From assembly GCF_900519355.1 (NCBI RefSeq), contig NZ_ULHE01000002.1:186001-250000 (forward strand): a stretch of DNA of 64,000 bases. Reading direction: 5' to 3'. The notes below the pieces were generated by a model. The model ran no database searches. It was not told the origin of the DNA and worked only from the letters and a program-made list of their open reading frames with translations. How positions within the stretch are numbered: position 1 is the stretch's first letter; the number at the start of each line of letters is the position of its first letter. Origin of the DNA: Corynebacterium lactis. GTDB lineage: Bacteria; Actinomycetota; Actinomycetes; Mycobacteriales; Mycobacteriaceae. This document shows positions 1-10,172 of this stretch, in pieces. The position numbers and the translations under genes were made by a program.

Positions 1-49
1 CAAGTCGGCCCCAGGAATTTTTGCTCCCTCCCACTGTGTTGGTTGAAGT

Positions 50-931
50 ATGAACGCTCAGAACGAAAACCAGTCCACGGCCGCCACCACCGGCTCCGCC
101 ACACCCGCAGCAGCCTCATCCGCTCCAGCTACCCAGGCCCGCAAGATCGCCGTCGTCACCGGTGCATCCCGGGGGATGGGGCGCGCCATCGCCATCCGGC
201 TGGCCCGTCGTGGCTATACCGTCGGCATCCACTACGGCTCCAACGCTGACGCCGCACGCGAGGCCCTCGACCTGGTCAACCAGGCCGCCACAGAGGCGGG
301 CTCCGGCGGCAGCGGCTTCGTCTTCGGCGCCGATCTCTCCGAGCAGGACCCCGGCCTCGCCTTCTGGTCCGCCTTCGACACGGCCGCCGCCGAGGCTGGA
401 ATCTCCCCGCTTGCCGACGAGTCCACGGTGAAAATCGATGCCCTAGTCAACAACGCTGGCGTGTTCCTGGCGGGCGGAATCGCAAAGGCTGACACGTCCG
501 TACTGGTCAAGAACCTCCAGGTCAACACCATCGCGCCGTACTCCATCGTGCACCACGGGCTCGACCGACTGCGCGACGGCGCCCGCATCGTCAGTACGTC
601 GTCAGGCGCGGCGAAGGGCGCGGCAGCGGGCTCCATGGGCTACGCGATGTCGAAGGCGGCGGTGGAATCCTTCACTAAGTCGCTGGCGGCGGCGCTCGGG
701 GAGCGGCAGATTCGCGTCAACGCGGTGCAGCCGGGCGTGACCATGACGGACGTGAACAAGCAGTGGTTTGAAAATGCCCCGCAGGTCAAGGAACAAATGG
801 TCGCGCACACTGCGCTGGGGCGTGTCGGGGAGCCTGACGATGTCGCGGCGGTCGTCGACTCTCTGATTAGCGAGGATATGAGCTGGGTGACCGGCGCCGT
901 CATCGATGCCTCCGGAGGGATGGGGCTGTAG
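50..931 (+). CDS. SDR family NAD(P)-dependent oxidoreductase
   Basis: Classical short-chain dehydrogenase/reductase of 293 aa. A low-complexity Ala/Thr/Ser N-terminal tail of about 30 residues precedes the Rossmann fold. The cofactor motif TGASRGMG is at residues 37-44, NNAG at 134-137, the catalytic Ser in STSSG near 183-185 and the catalytic YAMSK at 198-202. The C-terminal GxV-IDASGGMGL ending is typical of FabG-like members. The substrate cannot be inferred. The long N-terminal tail could mean that translation really begins downstream, but no better ATG/GTG with a ribosome site is obvious. The gene carries one copy of the GCTTGCCGACG repeat at 409. It is followed by an imperfect TATAGA/TAGGTA-rich stretch. 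Confidence 0.85.
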   Translation: MNAQNENQSTAATTGSATPAAASSAPATQARKIAVVTGASRGMGRAIAIRLARRGYTVGIHYGSNADAAREALDLVNQAATEAGSGGSGFVFGADLSEQDPGLAFWSAFDTAAAEAGISPLADESTVKIDALVNNAGVFLAGGIAKADTSVLVKNLQVNTIAPYSIVHHGLDRLRDGARIVSTSSGAAKGAAAGSMGYAMSKAAVESFTKSLAAALGERQIRVNAVQPGVTMTDVNKQWFENAPQVKEQMVAHTALGRVGEPDDVAAVVDSLISEDMSWVTGAVIDASGGMGL

Positions 932-1192
932 GTATAGATATAGACATAGGTGTGGTCGTAGGTATGGTTGGGGCCTTGTTTGTCGTGCGGAGCAGCGGGT
1001 ATGCAATGTGCACGCGTCAGAATCAGTTTGAGTCAACGTGCGCGAGAGAAGCGACGAGCCGTTACACTCAATTGCTGTACTAAATCGTCTTTACCGCTCG
1101 CGTGCTGGTTCTCTTGAGTTAGCTCCCTCCCCGTGAGGTGCGCCCATGGCGCCTTGTGCATGAGCGAGCGCGAACTCAGAAGGGAAACCCGC

Positions 1193-1711
1193 GTGGATAA
1201 TCAGAATCCATCCAACGGCGCTGCAAACAACGACCCGTGGAGCACTCCGGCACCAGGGTCGAGTGCCAACAATGGTGCCGGTTTCGGCGCCGCCTACACG
1301 AACCCCGCCATGCAGCAGCCCGCTCCGAATGGTGGTAACAATGGCGGACTCGGGAACATGAGCTCGGTTACGGCAGAATCACGGAATTTCTTCCAGGCTC
1401 TCTTCGACTTCAGCTTCTCGAGCTTCATCACCATCAAGTTCGCGAAGGTCATTTACCTGCTGAACATCATTGTCGCAGTTCTGAGTTACTTCTTCTGGGT
1501 CGTCATGGGCTTTAACGCTGGCTTCGCAGCGACGGGGTACTCGAGCTCCTCGAGCTCCTCGGTCGGCCTCGGCTTCTTCGTTCTGCTCTTCGGCTGGATT
1601 CCGGCTCTCATCCAGATCATCTCCGTACGTCTGATCCTGGAAATGTTCATCGCGATCGTCCGTACTGCGCAGAATACTTCTGCTCTGCGCGAGGCTCAGA
1701 TCGGGCACTAG
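1193..1711 (+). CDS. DUF4282 domain-containing membrane protein
   Basis: Small membrane protein of 172 aa. I place the start at GTG 1193 because GAAGGGA lies 8 bases upstream; longer in-frame starts at 1133 and 1160 lack such a site. The first 60 residues are Asn/Pro/Gly/Ala-rich and probably disordered. Then come SRNFFQALFDFSFSSFITIKF and two hydrophobic segments joined by a short Ser-rich loop (seven consecutive Ser), which matches the DUF4282 layout. Function is unknown for the family. The last codons (GATCGGGCAC, 1699-1708) are imperfectly repeated just beyond the stop at 1716-1725. A strong hairpin terminator follows. Confidence 0.75.
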   Translation: MDNQNPSNGAANNDPWSTPAPGSSANNGAGFGAAYTNPAMQQPAPNGGNNGGLGNMSSVTAESRNFFQALFDFSFSSFITIKFAKVIYLLNIIVAVLSYFFWVVMGFNAGFAATGYSSSSSSSVGLGFFVLLFGWIPALIQIISVRLILEMFIAIVRTAQNTSALREAQIGH

Positions 1712-1775
1712 TCCAGGTCGGGCACAAAGAGAGTCCGCTAAAAAGTAAGGTTTGCGGAAAAGGAGAGGGGCCGGG

Positions 1776-1810
1776 AAGGCCGGGCTAGCTTGCACTAGCT
1801 CGGCCTTTAT
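1776..1810 (+). terminator. Rho-independent terminator
   Basis: A 13-bp stem AAGGCCGGGCTAG / CTAGCTCGGCCTT (one G-T pair) with a 6-base loop, followed by TTTATT. It ends the DUF4282 transcript and could also serve the convergent YcnI-like gene. Confidence 0.8.
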
Positions 1811-1928
1811 TCATAGGTCGCGAGAGTTATGTCGCGAGAGCTACAAGGGCGTGGCCACGCGTCCTGGCGTCCCTGAGGCTCTGCGGCAACGCTCTCCGCG
1901 CCCCGCGCCTCGCGCCCCGCAGGCTGCG

Positions 1929-2690
1929 TTAGTTCTTCTTGCGCAGCGAAATCACCAGAGCGGCGATACCGGTCAGGGCGCCAAGCGCGCCCAAGCCCAG
2001 GCCCCAGGCGCCGAGCACGGCGTCGTTGGACCGCTCGCCGGTGGCCTCTACCTGTGCCTCAGTGCTGTGGTTCCCATCTCCGTGGCCCGCAGTAGTGTGG
2101 TCCCCGTGGTCGTGGCCATGATCGTGCCCGGCATCTCCCTCGCCCTTGGCGAGCAGCTCCACCGTCGGCGCCGGGTGCTTGTCGTCGTGGTTCGCGGAGG
2201 TCCACTCGACCGAGCCCTTCTCGCAGGTCTGAACGGTTGGCACCAGGACAGTGCCGGCCTTCGCGCTGTCCGCAACCTTCACGCTCAGCGTGAGCGTGTC
2301 CCGCTGGTCGGACGGCAGCGGGGTCTTGGCGGTGTACGTCACCTTCTTTACGGCAGCGTCCTTGCCCTCGCCGTCGGTGGCCTTCTCGATGGTCCAGTTC
2401 GGGTTCACGTTCGGCGTGACCTTCTCAAACTCGGCCGGGATCGTGAACTCGACCTTCGTGGTCGACGAGCCGTCGCAGCCGTGCGGAACTCCGAAGGCCA
2501 GGTCGGCGTACCCGCCGATGGTCGCCGAGTCCGGCTTCGCGTGGACATGCGCCGACGCGACCGCCGGGAACGCTAGCATCGCCGCGGCGCTCGCCGCCAT
2601 GCTTGCCGACGCCACGGCCGCCGCCGTCCGGCTCCGGCGGGAGGAACGGTGGGGGCGCTGGTCGTGGGCGTGGATTTTGGTCAAAGGCAC
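1929..2690 (-). CDS. YcnI-like DUF1775 copper-binding membrane-anchored protein
   Basis: Exported protein of 253 aa starting at GTG 2690, chosen because AAGGAG lies 7 bases upstream; the longer frame to 2774 has no such support. An Arg-rich n-region and an Ala-rich hydrophobic segment end in AFPAVASAHVHA, so cleavage after ASA would leave a His at the mature N terminus, as in YcnI proteins that bind Cu(II). A DUF1775 domain follows (HGCDGSSTTKVEFTIP, NPNW), then a His/Asp-rich linker (GHDHGHDHGDH) and a C-terminal transmembrane helix ending in RKKN. Role inferred: extracytoplasmic copper handling. No copper chaperone or exporter gene is adjacent. The signal-peptide region contains a repeat copy at 2601, read as Ser-Ala-Ser. 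Confidence 0.8.
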   Translation of the reverse strand: MPLTKIHAHDQRPHRSSRRSRTAAAVASASMAASAAAMLAFPAVASAHVHAKPDSATIGGYADLAFGVPHGCDGSSTTKVEFTIPAEFEKVTPNVNPNWTIEKATDGEGKDAAVKKVTYTAKTPLPSDQRDTLTLSVKVADSAKAGTVLVPTVQTCEKGSVEWTSANHDDKHPAPTVELLAKGEGDAGHDHGHDHGDHTTAGHGDGNHSTEAQVEATGERSNDAVLGAWGLGLGALGALTGIAALVISLRKKN

Positions 2691-2906
2691 GTGGTAACTC
2701 CTTGAAAGTTGAAGGGATTGTGCACTGGAAAAGTAGTCGGGCAATGACCACTGAAAGTTCCCTAAAACGTTCAAGTTTTTGAGATTTTTTGTTCATGTAG
2801 CCCGTGAACGCTGTTTCGCGCAGGGCCGTCGCGCATGGCGTCGGCAAGCGAATTGAAGAAATTTTGGCGCCGCAGCCTGCGCAAACAGAAAAAGTTGAGT
2901 CGATGC

Positions 2907-2932
2907 GGAATAACTTTGAATGTCCGGCCGTT
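2907..2932 (+). promoter_or_regulatory. Putative sigma-H promoter of dnaK operon
   Basis: GGAAT-N18-GTT matches the corynebacterial sigma-H consensus (GGAA-N18/20-GTT). It lies about 120 bases upstream of dnaK, in the order expected for sigma-H heat-shock promoters. The consensus is known; assignment here is by match only. Confidence 0.5.
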
Positions 2933-2948
2933 GCACTGCATGACAAAC

Positions 2949-2969
2949 ATTGAGTCGTAAGCACTCAAG
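2949..2969. promoter_or_regulatory. HspR operator (HAIR element)
   Basis: ATTGAGT-N7-ACTCAAG is a near-perfect match to the HAIR consensus CTTGAGT-N7-ACTCAAG bound by the MerR-family repressor HspR, which is encoded at the end of this operon. A TTGACA hexamer at 2975-2980 directly downstream could be a -35 element under HspR control. Confidence 0.85.
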
Positions 2970-3001
2970 TTTGCTTGACAGGCTCAAAGAGTCGGTGCAA
3001 A

Positions 3002-3022
3002 CTTGAGCGCGTAAGGCTTAAG
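3002..3022. promoter_or_regulatory. Second HAIR-like HspR box
   Basis: CTTGAGC-N7-GCTTAAG is an inverted repeat with HAIR spacing and one arm mismatch, 33 bases downstream of the first box and just upstream of the dnaK ribosome site. It could add repression by blocking elongation or the promoter start region. It is weaker than the first box. Confidence 0.6.
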
Positions 3023-3053
3023 AGTAAATCTTCCCCGAAGAAAGGTGTTCATC

Positions 3054-4895
<1,842 letters not shown>

Positions 4896-4925
4896 ACCCC
4901 GTCTACTGTGAAAGGTGGTGCGGTC

Positions 4926-5545
4926 GTGGCTGATACCGATTGGACCCATGACCCTGGTAATCCCAACCAGACCGATGAGGAGGCAACCGGCGTCGGCTTC
5001 GAGGAAACCTCGGACGAGGCGCTCGACGCGGAGTTCGACGCCGCCGGCGCGGACATCGCTGCAAACTCTGCTGAGGCTGACGCCGAGGCAGAGGCCGCCG
5101 AGGAGGCGGAGCTCTCCCAGGCAGATGCCGACGCAGCGAAGATCGCTGAACTGACCAGCGACCTGCAGCGCGTCTCCGCCGAGTTCGCGAACTACCGCAG
5201 GCGCGTCGACCGAGACCGCGAGTCGGATCGCGCGGCAGCTAAGGCCAAGTTCGTGAGCGACCTGCTCGCGCTTGCCGACGACCTGGACCGTGCTGAGCAG
5301 CACGCGACCTGGAGGAAGGCACCCCGCTGCGGGCATTCGCGGACAAGTTCCGCGGGGTCCTGGCATCCCAGGGCGCCGAGTCCTTCGGCGCCGAGGGTGA
5401 GGAGTTCAACCCGGACCTGCACGAGGCCGTCCAGGACCTCTCGGAGGGCGACGACAAGGCTCTCGCAGCCGTGCTGCGCAAGGGTTACACGGTCGGCGAC
5501 CGAGTGATCCGCACCGCGATGGTCGTCATCGGCGATCCGAAGTAA
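4926..5545 (+). CDS. grpE: Nucleotide exchange factor GrpE (frameshifted in this sequence)
   Basis: GrpE drives ADP release from DnaK. The start is GTG 4926, preceded by AAAGGTGG, 30 bases after dnaK. An acidic N-terminal region is followed by the coiled-coil portion ([22 protein letters not shown]) and [14 protein letters not shown]. The frame breaks after that His at about 5303 (CACGCGACC, where CACGGCGACC is expected). Restoring one G gives [24 protein letters not shown], then [14 protein letters not shown], and a normal C terminus ending IGDPK at 5545, 206 aa in all. Everything downstream is well preserved, so a consensus error is likelier than a decayed gene. One repeat copy lies at 5270. 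Confidence 0.9.
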
Positions 5546-5700
5546 TCGGGGATTCGCAGCAGCCACGGCGGGCCACCGCGAACCATTGCGCGTGGCTTGT
5601 CGTGCTCTTAGCTGCGTTGACTTAGCTGAGCTGACCCGCCTCGGCCGCGCGCGTGACGTAGATGTTTTTGAATTAGTTTTTCGGAAGGAGGAGATGCACC

Positions 5701-6903
5701 ATGACTCAACGGGAATGGGCTGAAAAGGACTATTACGCTGACTTGGGCGTCTCTAAGTCTGCGTCACACGACGAGATTAAGAAGGCCTACCGCAAGCTCG
5801 CCCGCGAAAACCACCCGGACAAGAACCCGGGCAACAAGGCCGCGGAGGATAAGTTCAAGCGTGTCTCGGAGGCCTACTCGGTCGTCGGTGACGAGGACAA
5901 GCGCCGAGAGTATGACGAGCTTCGCTCCGCTCTCTCCGGCGGATTCCGCTTCCCGGGCACCGGCACGGGTGCAGGCGCTGGCGGCATGGGAGGCATGGGC
6001 GGCCGGAACTTCGACTTCGATGTCTCCGACCTCTTCGGCGGTGGCTTCGGTGGCGCCGGTGGCTCGACCGGTGCCGGAACTGGCGGGCTGGGCGACTTCC
6101 TCGGAGGCTTCGTCAACCGCGGGGCCGCTTCAGGCCGGCCGAAGGCGCGCCGCGGCGCGGATGTGGAAACCGAGATCACACTCGACTTCCGCGAGGCCGC
6201 TCAGGGCGTGACCATTCCGCTGCAGCTGACCAACCCGTCGCCGTGCACGAACTGCAACGGCTCGGGCGCGGCCCCCGGCACCCACCCGGTGACGTGTACG
6301 ACGTGTAACGGCAGCGGCTTCACCAAGGAACAGAAGGGCGCGTTCGCTTTTTCCGCGCCCTGCCCGGACTGCGGTGGCCAGGGCACCCGGATCGAGCATC
6401 CCTGCCCAGAGTGCGATGGCACTGGCGTGACCACTCGCCGCCGCACCATCACGGTTCGCGTCCCCGCGGGTGTCGTCGACGGCCAGAAGGTGCGTCTGGC
6501 AGGCCAGGGTGAGGCTGGCCTGCGTGGGCGCCCCGCCGGCGACCTGTTCGTCACCGTCCACGTGCGCCCCGACGAGGTCTTCACCCGCAGCGGAAACGAC
6601 CTCGAGGTGACAGTGCCGGTCAGCTTCGGCGAGCTGGCTCTCGGAGGCACCATTACGGTGCCGACGCTGGGCGACAAGATCCGCGTCCGAGTTCCCGCAG
6701 GCACCGCCGACGGTAGGACCCTGCGAGTCCGGGGTCGCGGAATCCCGAAGCGGAACGGAACGCCGGGTGACCTGCTGGTGACCGTGCGCGTGAAGGTCCC
6801 GAAGAACCTGGACGACAACGCGACGTCGGCACTGCGTTCCTATGTCGAGGCCGAGCGCGCCAGCGGCTTTAACCCGCGCGAGGACTGGGCGGGGGCGAAG
6901 TAA
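5701..6903 (+). CDS. dnaJ: Chaperone protein DnaJ (Hsp40)
   Basis: Full-length type I DnaJ of 400 aa. AAGGAGGAG precedes the ATG. The J domain (about residues 10-75) holds the HPD tripeptide in [10 protein letters not shown] Gly/Phe-rich linker ([10 protein letters not shown]) follows, then four zinc-binding CxxCxGxG-type repeats ([32 protein letters not shown]) around residues 180-245 and the two C-terminal substrate-binding domains. It stimulates DnaK ATPase and delivers clients. The stop codon TAA overlaps the hspR start (TAATG), so the two are translationally coupled. Confidence 0.97.
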   Translation: MTQREWAEKDYYADLGVSKSASHDEIKKAYRKLARENHPDKNPGNKAAEDKFKRVSEAYSVVGDEDKRREYDELRSALSGGFRFPGTGTGAGAGGMGGMGGRNFDFDVSDLFGGGFGGAGGSTGAGTGGLGDFLGGFVNRGAASGRPKARRGADVETEITLDFREAAQGVTIPLQLTNPSPCTNCNGSGAAPGTHPVTCTTCNGSGFTKEQKGAFAFSAPCPDCGGQGTRIEHPCPECDGTGVTTRRRTITVRVPAGVVDGQKVRLAGQGEAGLRGRPAGDLFVTVHVRPDEVFTRSGNDLEVTVPVSFGELALGGTITVPTLGDKIRVRVPAGTADGRTLRVRGRGIPKRNGTPGDLLVTVRVKVPKNLDDNATSALRSYVEAERASGFNPREDWAGAK

Positions 6904-7310
6904 TGGCTGATAGCAACGCGGAAGTCTATGTCATATCCGTCGCCGCCAACCTGGCCGGGATGCACGCGCAGACCCTGCGCAACTACGATCGCCTCGGCCT
7001 GGTCACGCCGCAGAGGACCTCGGGTGGCGGGCGTCGCTACACCAAGCGCGACGTCGCACTGCTCCGGGAGATTCAGAGGCTCAGTCAGGAAGACGGCGTC
7101 AACCTGGCCGGCATCAAGGCGATTATTGACCTGACCCAAAAGGTCCATGACCTCGAGCACGAGAACGAGGACCTGAAGGATCGGCTCCGACAGTCCGAGG
7201 CGCAGCGCGGACGGCCGAAGGGCGAACTCGTTCATGTGCCCCGCACCACCGCCGTGGTGATGTGGGAGCCCCGCTCGCGCCGCCGCAGGGGAGAGCACGG
7301 GGCGCAATAG
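6903..7310 (+). CDS. hspR: Heat-shock transcriptional repressor HspR (MerR family)
   Basis: MerR-family regulator of 135 aa that binds HAIR sites and represses dnaK and clpB in actinobacteria, with DnaK as co-repressor in the known systems. The winged-helix segment is visible as AANLAGMHAQTLRNYDRLGLVTPQRTSGGGRRYTKRDVALL, followed by a Glu/Leu-rich coiled coil (HDLEHENEDLKDRLRQSEAQ) and a basic tail. As last gene of the dnaK operon it forms an autoregulatory loop. Matching operators are present at 2949, 3002 and 22568. Confidence 0.95.
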   Translation: MADSNAEVYVISVAANLAGMHAQTLRNYDRLGLVTPQRTSGGGRRYTKRDVALLREIQRLSQEDGVNLAGIKAIIDLTQKVHDLEHENEDLKDRLRQSEAQRGRPKGELVHVPRTTAVVMWEPRSRRRRGEHGAQ

Positions 7311-7328
7311 GCTCGAAAATGGCCAGGT

Positions 7329-8774
7329 TTAGTCGGCGCGCTGCAGCCACTGTCGGGTTTCCCGAGTGAAAATTTCGTCGTCGAAGTAGTGCGTGGAGTG
7401 TGATTCCCACAGGACCTTCGGGTCCCGGGTCCCCACGGCCTCCGCGAGAGTTCGCGGGGCCTCCCACCACGGGCGGTCGAGATTGAGCTGGTGCGCACCG
7501 AAGTCTTCTTCTTTCGGGTCCGGCCCGTGTACCCCGGCCAGTGCAGCGAGCTGGATCGGATCCGCTGGGGAAGTAGCCACCGCGACGCGGTGGCTTTTTT
7601 CGTGCGCTTCGTACGCCGTGCCGTCCGGGCGCAACAGCTTCATATCGTCCGCGCGCTGCAGGCCCGGGCCCACGCCAGGGGAGGCAATCAACAGGACACG
7701 GTCGGCAACGAGGCCACTGCTGCGCGTCGATTGCGCGACCACAGTTGATCCGTAGCTGTAGCCCGCCACGACGTGGCGCTGGGGGCCGCCGCTACTGGAG
7801 CCGCCACCACTGGTGCCACTACTCCCGCCACCGCCGAGCTCCGACTGCAGATGCTGCAGGCGCTCCGCCGCCGCGTCGTGGTAATTCGCCTTCGCGGCCT
7901 CGGTTAGGCCGTTTGGTGCGTCGTAGGAAAATAGCACCACCGCGACGTCACTCGGCGGCTCACCACTGGCCTTGAACATCGCGGCGACCCGATCGAGCTG
8001 TTCGTGCGCCCTATCCGCGGAGGAACCCGTGCCCGGGACCAGCGTGATGACCGTCTTCGCACTCGTGACGTCCCCAAACGCGATGGCCGAATGCTCCGGG
8101 GACGACTCCAGGAGAGTGCCTCCGGGAAGCCCCAGCTCCCGTGCGCGAGCGACGACATCCTCCGACAGCTGCGGCCCCGCAGTACCCGCATCCGCCGAGC
8201 CACCCGAACCCCTCAACTCACCCGAGCCGCCCGCGCCCTCTCCGTCCACTTGCGCATCGCTTTCCGACGCTGCGAGCCCCAGGGGCAAAATGGCTGCGAC
8301 GGCGGAGCCCGTATCCTCGTCGATCGACCTGATCGCCTCCAGTGCCTGCGTAATCTGCTGCTCGTACTGCGCAAGCACATTCATGAGCCACTGGTCCCCA
8401 GGGGAAAATGCGGGCGGGCCCAGGGCAACGCTGCCGGTGTCGGGATTGACCTGAAAACCGAACGCCGTCACCACCTCGACGTTCTCGCGCAATTGCGCGA
8501 CGGCCGGTGTCAGCCCGTCGGCGGCCTGCTGGCAGGCGTCCGCGACCTGCTGCAGCGCGAGAGCCCCTCGGCGCAACCCCGCAGCGTGCACCGCCGCTTG
8601 GTGCTGCGCCTCCTCCCGATTGATGCCGGAAAAGGAGAAGCGGTCGAGCTCGGCCAGCGCGCCGTCTAGTTCACCTGATGCGGACAACAACGCTGTGGCC
8701 TCCGCCCGCAGTCCGCGCCCAAACTGGGTCAGCGATTCGGGACGCCACTGAAGGGCCTGGGCAAGGGTGACCAT
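7329..8774 (-). CDS. DUF1023-type alpha/beta hydrolase with WXG100-like N-terminal domain
   Basis: Protein of 481 aa; the start at ATG 8774 overlaps the upstream stop (TGATG), giving coupling. The first 150 or so residues are helical and resemble WXG100/ESX-type substrates (ALQWRPESLTQFGRGLRAEATALLSASGELDGALAELD). A Gly/Ser-rich linker follows, then an alpha/beta-hydrolase core with the nucleophile elbow GYSYGSTV. This layout matches the DUF1023 hydrolases of mycobacteria and corynebacteria. No signal peptide is visible, so any export would be by type VII secretion or an unknown route; the substrate is unknown. A poly-Gly/Ser stretch (GGGGSSGTSGGGSSSGG) interrupts the hydrolase core. Confidence 0.75.
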   Translation of the reverse strand: MVTLAQALQWRPESLTQFGRGLRAEATALLSASGELDGALAELDRFSFSGINREEAQHQAAVHAAGLRRGALALQQVADACQQAADGLTPAVAQLRENVEVVTAFGFQVNPDTGSVALGPPAFSPGDQWLMNVLAQYEQQITQALEAIRSIDEDTGSAVAAILPLGLAASESDAQVDGEGAGGSGELRGSGGSADAGTAGPQLSEDVVARARELGLPGGTLLESSPEHSAIAFGDVTSAKTVITLVPGTGSSADRAHEQLDRVAAMFKASGEPPSDVAVVLFSYDAPNGLTEAAKANYHDAAAERLQHLQSELGGGGSSGTSGGGSSSGGPQRHVVAGYSYGSTVVAQSTRSSGLVADRVLLIASPGVGPGLQRADDMKLLRPDGTAYEAHEKSHRVAVATSPADPIQLAALAGVHGPDPKEEDFGAHQLNLDRPWWEAPRTLAEAVGTRDPKVLWESHSTHYFDDEIFTRETRQWLQRAD

Positions 8775-9118
8775 CAGCGATCCGCCCTCACCCGTCCGGC
8801 GAACCCGTGGCCGAAAGCGCGGGATTGCTCGGACTGGTGGGCCGCGGCGGCGTCGGCAAGCGAATCGGCTGCGAAGGCGAGGCCCATGATTGCCCGCGCG
8901 GAGGATGAAAACGAGGCCTCCCATCGTGCGCAGGTCGCGGCGATAGAGGGCGCAAGGCGCGAACCGTCGAGCGAAGCGGGCAGACCGCAGCGCTCAGGGG
9001 CGCCGGAGACGAGCGTGGCTAGCCCGGCTACGCGGTGGGAAACGTTCTGGTAGTCCCGTGAAAGGCTGCGTAGTGCAGCGGGGGAGACGGAGATGTGGTC
9101 GGGGGTGTTGTCGCTCAT
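8774..9118 (-). CDS. Small EspC/WXG100-like protein
   Basis: Predicted all-helical protein of 114 aa, upstream of and translationally coupled to the DUF1023 hydrolase. The sequence begins MSDNTPDHISVSPAALRSLSRDYQ and has two long amphipathic helices with a Trp in the middle (TCARWEASFSSSARAIMG), the general look of EspC/DUF2580-type type VII secretion partners. I do not see a YxxxD/E export signal. The pairing suggests the two proteins form a complex. The assignment is structural inference; no catalytic motif is present. A repeat copy lies at 8850. Confidence 0.55.
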   Translation of the reverse strand: MSDNTPDHISVSPAALRSLSRDYQNVSHRVAGLATLVSGAPERCGLPASLDGSRLAPSIAATCARWEASFSSSARAIMGLAFAADSLADAAAAHQSEQSRAFGHGFAGRVRADR

Positions 9119-9298
9119 GAGGTTAATTGTGCGGGGCCGAGATCAGGGGCGGAAGAGCAGGTAGCGCCACTTGTGGATAACTTGGAGCCGATAACCCGCA
9201 GTCGACCTGCCCTGTGGACAACCCGACGAGCGGAAAACCGCTCGGGAATCCGACGCGGCCGCTCCGAGGCGTGCCTAAAACCCGGTAGCCTATGGTGC

Positions 9299-10144
9299 AT
9301 GCGTATCGCACTGGCACAGTTGGAACTTCTCGATACGGTCGCTGGCAACCTCGCGGCGGTCAAGGAGACGATTGCTCGCGCCTCGCAACAAGGCGTTGAC
9401 CTGGTGGTATTCCCGGAGGCGACGATGAAGGCCTTCAACACTGGGAGGCTTGACACGGTGGCGAGCGAGTCGAGCGAGCACTTCGCGGATGAAGTCTCCA
9501 CTGCGGCACAGCAGGCCGGCATCAGCGTGGTGGTCGGTATGTTCCGCCCGGCAGACGAGGTCGAGCGCGACGGCAAGACGCGGCGCCGAGTGTTCAATTC
9601 GCTGCTGCTCGCCTGGCCGGAAGCGGGTGGCCCAGGCGTCGAGTACTACGACAAGATCCACCTCTTCGATGCCTTCGGCTTCCGCGAGTCCGACACCGTC
9701 GCGCCGGGCTCCTCGCAGGTGGTCTGCGATATCCCGCTTGCCGACGGCACCACGGCCGCCATCGGACTGGCGACCTGCTTTGACGTCCGCTTCCCGGAGC
9801 AATTCGTGGATCTCGCAGGGCTTGGCGCCGACGTGATCGTGCTACCTGCCTCGTGGAATGACGGGCACGGCAAAGTGTCGCAATGGCAGACTCTTGTGGC
9901 CGCGCGAGCCCTGGACAGCACCTGTTTCCTGGCCGCCACGGGTGCCGCGCGTCCAGGGGGAGCAGCTAGGGCAGGGAAGGCCGAGGGGCCGACAGGCGTC
10001 GGGCACTCGATGCTGGTGGGGCCGGACGGTGCCGTGATTGCGTCGGCGGGGTACGGGCCACAGCTGATCGTGGCGGACGTGGATCTGGGGGACCTCGCGC
10101 GGGTGCGCAAGGAGATTCCGGTCCTCGAGATTCGGCACGGGTAA
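9299..10144 (+). CDS. Carbon-nitrogen hydrolase (nitrilase superfamily, Nit2-like)
   Basis: Amidase of 281 aa with the nitrilase-superfamily triad: Glu in VVFPEATMKAF, Lys in YYDKIHLFDAFGF and Cys in GLATCFDVRFPEQF. The start is ATG 9299 (MRIALAQLELLD); the longer frame upstream reads through intergenic sequence. Overall it resembles Nit1/Nit2 family members (omega-amidase or deaminated-glutathione amidase), but the exact amide is not determinable. The PucR regulator starts 28 bases downstream on the same strand, so co-transcription is possible. It contains a repeat copy at 9736. Confidence 0.88.
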   Translation: MRIALAQLELLDTVAGNLAAVKETIARASQQGVDLVVFPEATMKAFNTGRLDTVASESSEHFADEVSTAAQQAGISVVVGMFRPADEVERDGKTRRRVFNSLLLAWPEAGGPGVEYYDKIHLFDAFGFRESDTVAPGSSQVVCDIPLADGTTAAIGLATCFDVRFPEQFVDLAGLGADVIVLPASWNDGHGKVSQWQTLVAARALDSTCFLAATGAARPGGAARAGKAEGPTGVGHSMLVGPDGAVIASAGYGPQLIVADVDLGDLARVRKEIPVLEIRHG

Positions 10145-10172
10145 GTAGGCCGCGAGAGTTGAGGGGTGTCGA

